This document shows, in pieces, positions 12,501-21,484 of a DNA stretch of 64,000 bases. The DNA is from Chondrosia reniformis. Lineage: Eukaryota; Porifera; Demospongiae; Chondrillida; Chondrillidae. A program made the position numbers and the translations under genes. The stretch is from contig OX359202.1 in NCBI GenBank assembly GCA_947172415.1, positions 5,566,899 through 5,630,898 of the forward strand, written 5' to 3'. How positions within the stretch are numbered: the first letter of the stretch is position 1; each line of letters starts with the position of its first letter. The notes below the pieces were generated by a model, which saw only the letters and a program-made list of their open reading frames with translations, did no database searches and was not told where the DNA came from.

Positions 12501-13187
12501 AAGTTTCAGCCAAAAATAGACTTGTTTCTATATTTGGGTGTATTGGAGGGAGGGTTACGGGCCAAAGTCCTAGTCCCATATATACTATGTACAATGTCTT
12601 GATATGCAGATATATATCACGTAATAGATGTTTTAGACTTTACTATACGTAAATAAGTTAGGGACTGTGAAATATTAACACAAACTATAAAGTCTACTAA
12701 AGCATAGTGATACAGTGGGCTAGTCACCTGCCGACTTCAGGACTCTAACTACACTTGTTCTAGCGCCAAGCTCTGCCGTCTTTATGGGAGTCTTGCCAAA
12801 CTCGTCTTGGGCGTTTATGTCTGCTCCATATTGTAGTAGATTGCGAACAGCCTCCACGTGACCGCCCGAGGCGGCCAGATGAAGGGGAGTATAGCCGCTA
12901 CTAGCTTTGGAATTGACTGCACCGCCGTATTCATTGAGGAGCCTGAGAACATGCGTTCTTCCGGCAGTCGCGGCCGCGTGCAATGGAGTATAGCCGAATA
13001 CACCGAGTTTGAGTTTTAATTTACTACTGACGTCGATTCCATTCTTCTTCATTTCTTTCAGAATCTGTTCGACCTTTTTGTAGTTGCCATCGTCACAATA
13101 TTTGTGTAGTTTCTGGTCTTCACTGAAGGCCATCTTGGCCGGATAGGGAAGAAACCGATGATCACGTGACAAGTCGGGCGTAGCCAA
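6521..13187 (-). CDS. LRRK1-like ROCO kinase (ANK-LRR-Roc-COR-kinase-WD40-like), 1,970 aa
   Basis: Three coding exons: 13187-12728, 12471-10939, 10440-6521; phase-1 junctions join cleanly to 1,970 aa, near human LRRK1 (about 2,015). A second Met at 13133 is an alternative start. Residues ~20-150 hold ankyrin repeats (GYTPLHLAASGGH). About 330-500 is a leucine-rich-repeat block (LTRLNLSNNFLKEIP). Roc GTPase starts near 513 with P-loop VGKQERGKTT and switch II WDFGGQEEYY. COR covers about 690-1180 and ends in a Cys/His-containing stretch. The kinase shows G-loop LGKGGYGTVY (~1186), AIK (K1207), YRD in place of HRD (D1302) as in LRRK proteins, DFG (D1325) and a GTVGYTAPEV activation segment. The C-terminal ~500 aa look like a WD40-type propeller (weak repeats). 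LRRK proteins commonly have DYG, so DFG is notable. Such proteins act as GTP-regulated kinases, often on endomembranes. Confidence 0.92.
10840..10885. other. Short SINE-like fragment in ROCO intron 2
   Basis: Contains AAGCTCAGTGGAAAGATGG, similar to the box-A half of the tRNA-like SINE but without a box B or tail. It may be a decayed copy or chance similarity. The rest of this roughly 500-bp intron (10441-10938) has nothing recognisable. Confidence 0.25.
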
Positions 13188-13409
13188 GGGTTCAAAATGG
13201 CGCTCGATGGTAACACAACATAATTAGAAGTGAATGAATGCAAATGCTTCCCATAGATCAGACACAAATATGTCAAAGCAACATACCATGGTAAAATATT
13301 GACAGCGTTGTCCAATCTGTCATAATTCTTTTTAATGAAAGATAAAAATCAAGGCAATTAAATTAAACAATAAAGTCTCAAGATGGCTTCCCATCACAGG
13401 TTTTAAATC
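13188..13409. promoter_or_regulatory. Spacer upstream of ROCO gene, downstream of DnaJ gene
   Basis: A 222-bp gap between the DnaJ stop codon (13410) and the ROCO start (13187), both leftward genes. The ROCO promoter and the DnaJ polyadenylation site must share it or overlap. No motif is assigned. Confidence 0.3.
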
Positions 13410-15238
13410 TCAGGAACAGATAGTTTCTGTTAACACACTGTTTCCTGACTTTTTGGTCACTGTCCTACAGCTTCTGTCTGAAGAACCTTTAAGAATAAAA
13501 AGAAAACAGTAAATAAAATCTTAATTTGAGGTACCAAGGACATCCCTTCACTTTAGGGAGCAAATTAACAGGAATCTGCATGATTACCAGTTAAAGCTTT
13601 ACTGAAGTGTCACTTAGACCTAAGTAAGACAACACAGAGCCACACTGTCTCATACGCAATGTTGGGATGGACAGTGAAACTAGGTTAAACTGTTAAAACA
13701 CAAAGCATGGTACTTCACAGTACTACACTAATAGCCAATTGGAGCATGACCTCAATATCTGTGATATCCTAAATGAACCTTTTAACAGGATAATGGGCTA
13801 CGCAGATACTTAGATATTTATTACTGGGTGCCTAGAATAACAGCCAATGGATAAAGACCTCCTCAGTTTTTGACTTGTCTTTATAATTTGCTCAAGATAT
13901 AATAAAACTTTATAAAACTGCTGTCTAATGTGTGTTTCTCAATACAAATTACTAATTTACTAATTGGTTTCCTTCACCACCTTCACCCATAACTGACTTT
14001 TGGTGCCTTGGAAAATTGTCAACAATCTACATCTAAAGGAAGTTAATGAGCTAGTAGTTTAGAAGAGGCAAAATACAACTGAACTATTAATGCAGCAGTC
14101 ACAGCTTAGTGAGAGCACTGGTGACCAAAGCCAGTTTACCCTGGATTGAATTCCCATACAAAACACACATAAAGTCTTAAGTACTTCTCTTTAGTAAAAT
14201 GGCTGTCTATGGCTTAACCATCAATTTGATGGAAAACAAACAAATATATGTTTCTCACTCACTGGATCCACCAAAGGAAAAGGAGGATTGATCATATTTC
14301 ATAAACATCTTTCCAGGTTCAAGTATATCATCAAAACCATTATGTCGTTTGGGAAAATTATCAAAGAATCCATAATCTCCATCTTCATCATTAAACTCTT
14401 TAAAGAGGTCATCAAAGTTGAATCCAAAGCCATCATGCTTCTTTTTGCCATTATCTTCCTTATTCTTGCGGCCAAAGAAATGATCATAGTTAAAGGAAGA
14501 TTTAAATTTAAATTCTTTGAATGTCCCTCCTCCGTTTTCACTACCTCCAAATCCTCCACCACTCTTTCTAAACCCTCCGCTACCTCTAAACCCTCCGCTA
14601 CCTCTGAACCCTCCTCCAGTGTCTCCACTGTATCCATGGCTACTCCCCCCTCCAAACTGGTCGTATTCCTTACGCTTTTTCTTATCAGATAAGACCTCAT
14701 AGGCTGTAACATAGACATACCATATATGGAAGGTTACCAACATATATACGTAGGTACTGTTAAGCTTCAGACATATGCACAACCCAAAAACCTCCTCTAT
14801 CTCGTGGAATAGTCTGTTTTCCCTATGCAAGCCTATTCCTTTCAGACACAAGGAAAATGGAGGATAAAAAGGAAGGGTCTGTCGCTCTAGACTACTTATT
14901 TCTATGTGGTGTAGTAAAAAATTGGAAAACTTTACATACAAACCAGACTAAGCAGTAAAAGAGATGTATTCACTGTATTCCACTCTACTTTGGTACTGCC
15001 TTAGTAGTTTCTTACCCTGTGCTATTTTTATAAACTTTTTCTCAGCATCTGGTTCCTTGTTTTTATCGGGATGATATTTAATTGCTAGTTTTCTGAACGC
15101 TTTTTTAATTTCCCTCTGAGTAGCACTTCTTGGCACTCCTAAGATTTTATAATAGTCTTCTTCACCGTAAACACTTAGTAAATTACATAATATAATTAAC
15201 AAAGTTATAACTTGAACAGAAAGATTCATTTCTGGCAA
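13410..15238 (-). CDS. DNAJB9: ERdj4/DNAJB9-like ER J-domain co-chaperone, 3 exons
   Basis: Exons: 15238-15016, 14703-14263, 13486-13410; phases join to 246 aa (243 if the ATG at 15229 is used, which I prefer because it puts the hydrophobic segment near the start). Human DNAJB9 is 223 aa. An N-terminal signal peptide ([16 protein letters not shown]) precedes a J domain starting [10 protein letters not shown], with HPD at residues 53-55. A Gly/Phe-rich region follows, then an acidic Phe/Asp/Lys-rich segment. Exon 2 read alone stops at 14255. However, the donor CCA|GTGAGT at 14263/14262 joins a third exon reading [17 protein letters not shown], which resembles the ERdj4 C-terminus (RVTQRVGNMVTTYTDC). 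The family stimulates BiP in the ER lumen and acts in ER-associated degradation. The intron between exons 2 and 3 holds a SINE fragment (14094-14160). Confidence 0.88.
14094..14160 (+). repeat. tRNA-derived SINE fragment
   Basis: Reads CAGCTTAGTGAGAGCACTGG, then GACCAAAGCCAG and CTGGATTGAATTCCCA. These match box A, middle and box B of the family seen at 40285-40400, with several substitutions. It lies in the second intron of the DnaJ gene. Confidence 0.5.
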
Positions 15239-15434
15239 TCGGATCTAGTCCTTACAGTACCACCTTTACATATGATGTACGCATAGATTATCTATACTAC
15301 GTACGTATATATTTGGCGTGGTTTCCGGACTTTAGCAGATTGCTACACCTGGAGCAAATTCATTGGCTTGTTTCTAAAATTACAGGATATTACCCTATAT
15401 TATAATTAGGTCGTGTTCCTCTTGTTTGAGCGAC
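15239..15434. promoter_or_regulatory. Short divergent spacer between DNAJB9-like and COQ8 genes
   Basis: Only 196 bp separate the two start codons, so a bidirectional promoter is likely. It contains TACTACGTACGTATATAT (about 15296-15313) and GGCGTGG. ERdj4 genes are unfolded-protein-response targets in other animals, but I see no clean ERSE (CCAAT-N9-CCACG) or UPRE (TGACGTGG). Confidence 0.4.
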
Positions 15435-18400
15435 ATGTCTAGGTTAAATGATTTGGCAAAGGTACTGACTGGAGTCATGCAGGTGGCCGGGGAGGCTTCG
15501 GCCATGTTCATAAAATCTGTCCGCTTAAGAGCTCCCTTCATGACGGGTTTGTGTGACTTCTTTGGACCCTCCAAAGACTCGTCATTCGAGTTTGATCTAG
15601 AGGAGGACCTACCGGACGAGTTCAAGTATGGGACCACGAGCGCCAATGGTGCTAAATCGCCTCACGAGGGGGTAAGGAATGACACTAAGCGACATTACCA
15701 CACTCTAAGGGATGTCAATGAACAGGCACGGTTTGGCCCTGGGCCGTCTACCAACTCGAGCATTGTCAGACGTGGTGTTCATACGTCAACGTTAGCACTG
15801 GCAGATGTAGTTGTGAACGGACACAAGTCGTTAAAGACCCCCGCAAACAGAAAGAGAGTTGCAGACTCCAAAGAACGTAAAGTACCAGCGACTAGGCTGG
15901 AGCGAATTGCAGCTTTTGGAGGTGTGTTGGAATGCGTAGAGAGTTCGATTCCCAGCAATTGCTTCCTTCATGTTTTTCCCTCTTAATGGCTTTTGAGAAT
16001 GAGTACTGGTGGTTTGATTTTCACTTTGATTATAAAGGCAATTGTTTATTGTAGCTTGGTAACAGAGCACCAGTGGTCATAATCAGCTATCCTGGGTTCA
16101 ATTTCCAGCAATTGCTTCTTTGTGTTTGTTACATTCACTACGTTCCAATGACGTACATCAATATATACAGTACTTTTTGGGTCGGTTGTCCAGAACGGAC
16201 ATTGTAATCGGTAATTGTAAAAGGTTATCGACGCATGCATGGTGATGTCATAGTCACGAGTTACCGATTGCAACGTCCGGTCTGGACAACCGACCCAAAA
16301 AGTACTGTACATATATTCATATGTAAGTAAAAGTGTGCCTTATTTAACACTGTTAATAGTCAGAATATTATTGGTAATCCACTCTGACTCTCTGGATTTT
16401 ATGAATTCTGATGCCTGAGTGTGTACACATGCAGAGCTAAGTATGTAAATAGATGTTTGTGTTTGTTTTAAAGGTTTGTTTGCTAAAATTGGTGCTAGTG
16501 CAGTTGTAGAAAAGGCTCGTCAATCTGTAGGATTGTCTCAGTCATGTAAGTCAATCAATTGTCTGTTCCATCATAATGTTTGTAAGTATCTTTTAAATAT
16601 TTTGTTGACCCTCTCAGCTGAAGCAAATGTACTATTAACCAAGGCCAATTTGGATCGGTTGGTGGATACTCTCTGTCGTGTTAGAGGTGCAGCTCTAAAG
16701 TTTGGTCAGATGATTAGTATTCAAGGTACCGTACATTTGTATGTAATCGTATCATCACCACCACTCCTCACTCACCACTCACCACTCACCACTCACCACT
16801 CACCACTCGCCACTCCTCACTCACCACTCGCCTCTCCTCACTCACCACTCGCCACTCCTCACTCACCACTCGCCTCTCCTCACTCACCACTCGCCTCTCC
16901 TCACTCACCACTCACCACTTACCACTCCCCACTCACCACTCGCCTCTCCTCACTCACCACTCACCACTTACCACTCCCCACTCACCACTCACCACTCACC
17001 ACTCACCACTCACCACTCACCACTCACCACTCCTCACTCACCACTCGCCACTCCTCACTCACCACTCGCCACTCCTCACTCACCACTCACCACTCACCAC
17101 TCACCACTCCCCACTCCCCACTCCCCCCCTCTCAAACTACAGCAGTGCGATGACTTTACCTAATGTGACTTAAAAACAAATCTTTCTTGGGCTATTTCTT
17201 TACTATTTCAGTTCTTAATATGGCATGTCATAATAATAAACAATTATTATTTTTTATCTGATGAAGTAAGGTTACTTGAAGCTTGCCTTCTCTTCCTCTG
17301 TTGAGGGTACCTCTGAAGTCATGCTAAAGATTGCCACATGTTGCTTCTGTACTTGTTAGATAATGCATTAGTGCCACCACAAGTAGTGGAAGCGTTTGAG
17401 AGAGTACGGAGTGGAGCAGACTTCATGCCCACCAGGCAAATGGAGGTTTGTCTGACATTCTCATCCAAAGCTCTGTAGCTGGTTTTATATACCACTCATA
17501 AGTATAGGAAAAATGGTGTTTGGTAATTCAATTGTTAAAGACTACTAAATTTATATAATTTTACTGTTTTCCTTATAATTTAATGTTATGATTACTTCAT
17601 TGAAGATGATTAGATGATAGATTGTATCATCAGATATAGTTAATGGCACTATCTTCAGAGATATTTTAGATTAGTTTATACTGCATATGTACATATTAAT
17701 TTATTAGATTGTTAATTCCTGTATATAGAGATATGTAGAAGGATATGTACTTTTTATGGCTAATTCATGTATACAGAGTGTCTTGAAAGATGGATTAGGT
17801 GAGAATTGGCAGAGCCATTTCAAGCATTTTGATCTGAAACCATTTGCAGCTGCTTCAATTGGTCAAGTGCATCATGGCATACTGCCAGATGGGACAGATG
17901 TGGCTGTTAAGATACAGGTATGTATGCACACTTACACATATAAATGAAATGTATTCTGTACAATATGTACAGTGAAATTGACTAGTACATACGTATACAT
18001 ACATAAGTCATGACTACATAAACTCTATATATTATCAATGTAATAGTTTTTCTTTCAGTGTCAAAAGATGTAATTTAATTGTTCTTCCTGCCATTCCTGT
18101 TTCCTGTTTCCTGTTTCCTGTCATGTGACCCTGAGGCCACGTATGTGTTATTCCTTTTATTCTCTTCTTCTCCCCATACAGTACCCAGGAGTAGCTGATA
18201 GCATAAATAGTGACATCAACAACCTCTTGGGAATTTTAAAAGTGTGGAATATTTTCCCTGAAGGTACATATGACAAGTGACTACTAACTAGATATTTACG
18301 TAGTCCAGACCTCTAGATTATCTCATGCACGTGTACGTATGTACTCTACTTCTCCTTATACTTTCAACCTAAAGAAGACTAAAACAGCTAGTTGAAATAA

Positions 18401-21047
18401 ACCGTGTTACAAAACTTTATTTTTAAACTGATATTCTGATAATTCTCTTCCTAATTATCTCATTATTGTTTATCTTTCATATGATGTAGCATGGAGAACT
18501 GTTGTAGTGTAGTTAATACTACATTGTATTGCTTCTTGCTATTAGGTCTGTTCATAGATGCAGCGGCGGATGTTGCTAGGAAAGAAATGGCATGGGAAAC
18601 TGACTACAGAAGAGAAGCAGAATGTGCAGAAAGATTCAGGTGAGAAATTAACATGCATACCTTGTTTTCTCTTCTTTATCCACTTCTTGATGGGCTGATA
18701 CTCTATTCCCTTATTGCTGGACTGTAGTGTTTTAACAATGTGATGCCACTAAATATCTTTAACAATTCTTTTAGTAAAGAAACCATCAAGGATCTTTAGA
18801 CTGCACACTATACGTATTTCTGATTTTTGGTGCATCAATACTTTTTACCTCTGGAATTCCACAATATATAACTGTTTCCTGATCTGATCTATCTGGCAAA
18901 TCTATTGACTGTACTGTACGTATAATGGATGCCAAGATTTATATATTGAGGTTATGAAATGAGGAATCCATTTTGGGACTACGTATGTATATAATCTATT
19001 ATATTACTGAGATTGCAACAAATGTATATATATATATATGATTTCCTCTTTTTAGAGATATCTTGGAGGAAGATGATATTCTGTATGTGCCACGTGTCTT
19101 CCAAGATCTAACAAGCCCAAGGGTCTTAACGTCAGAATTAATTTATGGAGAACCAGTTGATCAGTTGGTCAATGCTGAACAAGAAGTAAAAAACAGAGTG
19201 AGTTAAAGTATACTTACAGTACTAAGCACTTAATTCAACTGCACTATTATAAGTATGTAAGTACGTATATCTAATAATATATTGATAGGGCCTTGATAGT
19301 TAACTTGTGGTGCTGACTTGTCTGTACCATTATCGGTAAAGTCGAGTATATTGCGACTTTATTATTTGTTAGAGGGGAATATGGTTGAAGTATGAAAAAT
19401 CTAAGATACCATTTTCCTACATGCTATGCCTATTCTGTAAAAGAGCCTATAGGGGAACTAAACCTGAAGAGAGCTTTGGATGAGGATACAGGAGTCTTTT
19501 CTTCCTTCTTTTCCCTTCTTTCATCTTCTTCTCCACTGGGTCAGACAGCCGTTTCTGGGAATTCCACCCTTCATCAGTGATCCTGGGAGTCTTTGTCTTT
19601 TTCTTTATCTTGATCTTCTGTGAATCCTTGAAGTATGTATGACTTACTTATAGCAGCACAGTGTACAAGTAATGACCAGTATTTCTGGTGGTTGAATTGT
19701 CCATGGTACCCAATGTTTGATGTTACACAATTTTGATTTGATGGTCACTTTGATTGTTCTGTATTGGATCATTTTTGTTCAATTAGCTATATTACTGTAG
19801 TTATTCACCTATGAATATTCACAATCCGAAAAGCTCCTCTTTCAATGTCTTTATCAAGGATTGTGTTTCTATTCACTCTAATACTACATATACCCATGCA
19901 GGTATGCACTAGGATCATGAAACTGTGCTTGAGGGAAGTGTTTGAGTTCAGATTCATGCAGACAGACCCCAATTGGAGCAACTTTTTTTACAATCATGAC
20001 ACAGGAAAAATATACCTTTTAGACTTTGGTGCAAGCAGGGAGTACTCAAAGAAATTTGTAGACAACTACATGAAGGTATTAAACTGTGTTGATGAAAATA
20101 AACAAACATAGTTTTAAGGGGTTAATAGCTACGTAGATCATAAACTGCTTAATTAAATGAACCCGTGAACGTATAAGTAAATTCTTACTCCATAAAATGG
20201 CTGGTTATACATGTATGTACAAAACAAACTAATATGTACAACTGGTTATATGTAATAATAATATTTAGATGTTGAAGTGTTATATGTCCTTGCAGGTGAT
20301 TAAGGCAGCCTCATGTGGAGATCGTAAAGGTGTCGTTTCTGCTTCCATAGACCTGGGTTTTCTCACTGGCTATGAGACAAAGGTACATATAGTTAGGGAG
20401 CAAGACAAATGTATTTATCTACGTACATGTAAGTACACCTGTGTGTAATATGACACTGGTGGGCTTGTACGTACATAGAATCAGAAGTGATTACATAATG
20501 GATGAACCACTTGTAACTGTTTAGATAATTTAGTTGGTGAATATTTGTTTTACATGCAACACACACACATGATAATAAACAGCATCATTTACATTTAGAT
20601 ATAGTTAACAGGCATAGAAAGATATTGAAACCTGTTGACATGGAAAGACTCTATAGACAAAACACTGAATTATTTCTGCAGCACACGTTTTATAGAAAAC
20701 CAAACTATTGTCTTTTACTACGTATTTAGGCTATGATAGAGGCTCATACTGATGCAGTGCTCATACTCGGAGAACCCTTTTCCACAGATGGACCATTTGA
20801 TTTTGGATCACAAGACATCACACGAAGGGTTCACCAGTTGGTACCAGTGATGCTGAAGCACAGACTAACACCTCCGCCGGAAGAGATTTACTCTCTACAC
20901 AGAAAAATGTCTGGGATATTTCTACTTTGTTCAAAACTCAGTGCACACATTCACGCTAAACCCCTTTTTGATGCAGTTCAGAACATTGAGAGCTCCTATA
21001 ATTCTTCTAGTGACAATAATATTGGCCCAATGCACACATCTAGGTAA
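15435..21047 (+). CDS. COQ8: COQ8/ADCK3 atypical kinase, 11 exons, 596 aa
   Basis: Exons: 15435-15921, 16474-16545, 16618-16725, 17360-17445, 17777-17917, 18182-18263, 18546-18639, 19056-19197, 19902-20075, 20296-20382, 20730-21047. They join to 596 aa (human COQ8A about 647). The UbiB-family protein supports mitochondrial coenzyme Q biosynthesis on the inner membrane. Diagnostic motifs: [22 protein letters not shown] with KxGQ at 214-217, the Ala-rich loop FAAASIGQ (275-278), catalytic Lys in VAVKIQ (K296), [12 protein letters not shown] and [10 protein letters not shown] (D445). The C-terminus carries [17 protein letters not shown] as in the family. The N-terminus ([14 protein letters not shown]) could form an amphipathic targeting helix but is not conserved enough to be sure. 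Introns carry a SINE, a MITE, a CACCACTC array and a family B repeat. Confidence 0.95.
15925..15990 (+). repeat. tRNA-derived SINE fragment (box B and tail)
   Basis: Contains GAGTTCGATTCCCAGCAATT (box B) and CTTCATGTTTTTCCCTCTT tail. It begins just after the COQ8 exon 1 donor (15921/15922), so reading through this donor gives a false C-terminus. Confidence 0.6.
16042..16125 (+). repeat. tRNA-derived SINE copy
   Basis: Contains GTAGCTTGGTAACAGAGCAC, TCATAATCAGCTATCC, GGGTTCAATTTCCAGCAATT and a GCTTCTTTGTG tail. This is nearly the full box A to box B body, adjacent to the 15925-15990 fragment in COQ8 intron 1. Confidence 0.65.
16168..16307. mobile_element. MITE with TA target-site duplication (140 bp)
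   Basis: Terminal inverted repeats begin CAGTACTTTTTGGGTCGGTT and extend about 27 bp (...TTGTCCAGA / TCTGGACAA...). TA is present on both sides (16166-16167 and 16308-16309), as expected for Tc1/mariner-type insertions. The interior is also partly self-complementary (TAATCGGTAA / TTACCGATTG). There is no transposase, so it is non-autonomous. Confidence 0.8.
16755..17132 (+). repeat. CACCACTC-type minisatellite in COQ8 intron 3
   Basis: About 375 bp of 7-8-bp units, mainly CTCACCA and variants (CTCGCCA, CTCCTCA, CTTACCA), strand-asymmetric with almost no G. It sits in the intron between exons 16618-16725 and 17360-17445. The long open frame through it is a by-product of the repeat. Confidence 0.9.
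19395..19630 (+). repeat. Interspersed repeat family B, long copy
   Basis: About 235 bp including ATGCTATGCCTATTCTGTAA, GAGCTTTGGATGAGGATAC, CTCCACTGGGTCAGACAGC and GGGAATTCCACCCTTCATCA. Matching blocks occur inverted at 34656-34920, 41455-41640, 50466-50612 and 55283-55445, and diverged at 59938-60105. No coding frame is conserved. It lies in a COQ8 intron. Confidence 0.7.
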
Positions 21048-21223
21048 ATAATTATCATTTAGAAACATCTTAATTTTCTTTTGGATGACTCACTAACCAG
21101 TGCAGAGATCTCTTTTAACATTTGCATGCTATGCATAAGTAAATCATTTCATTTCATTTCATAATAAAGTATTATCACAGATCAATGGATTCTTTTTGAT
21201 ATCAAGTACGGTATGGTACAAGG

Positions 21224-21300
21224 CTTGCCAGCGCTTAAACCAAAAAGTGGATTAAGCACCAGGCTACTTATAGAAATTGCATGGTGTCATTTGGAGTCAC
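21224..21300. repeat. GGTGCTTAA-family repeat, downstream of membrane gene A
   Basis: Reads GCCAGCGCTTAA, AAAAAGTGGATTAAGCACCA, then TGCATGGTGTCATTTG. The last two blocks recur upstream of the same gene at 23822-23890 (AAAAAGTGGATT...TTAAGCACCAGG, ACATGGTGTCATTTG), so the gene is bracketed by two copies of one element. Confidence 0.55.
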
Positions 21301-21354
21301 CTTGATTGCATTATGTAGATGATTTAATATATTATTAATCAAAAATCTAGGTCA

Positions 21355-21484
21355 TTAATGCAAAAAGAACACAAAGAAAAAAGAAACCTTCATAATTCAG
21401 TCATGTCTGTTGTGCAGTGTAATAAGTTGTTAGCTAATTGATCAATCAATCTTAGAGAATTGTTAAACTTATATCTTATAACAA
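21355..21484. repeat. 3' flank shared between membrane genes A and C
   Basis: Matches 29485-29623 almost base for base, including TTCATAATTCAGTCATGTCT and TAAGTTGTTAGCTAATTGAT. The duplicated block therefore extends past the coding region. Membrane gene B (26734-28833) lacks this flank. Confidence 0.75.

Larger units (their letters stand above)
21048..21484. other. Convergent spacer after COQ8 and membrane gene A
   Basis: No coding signal. It holds a GGTGCTTAA-family hairpin relative at about 21224-21300 and, from about 21355, the 3' flank that is nearly identical to the 3' flank of membrane gene C (29485-29623). Confidence 0.55.

Noticed and set aside
15239..15434. ER-stress element upstream of the DNAJB9-like gene
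   Set aside because: Only a GGCGTGG/CCACGCC fragment was found; neither the CCAAT-N9-CCACG nor the TGACGTGG form is present.
16476..17153. 225-codon plus-strand frame after the second COQ8 exon start
   Set aside because: It runs through an intron, the next exon and the CACCACTC array; family motifs show the exons are spliced out of it.
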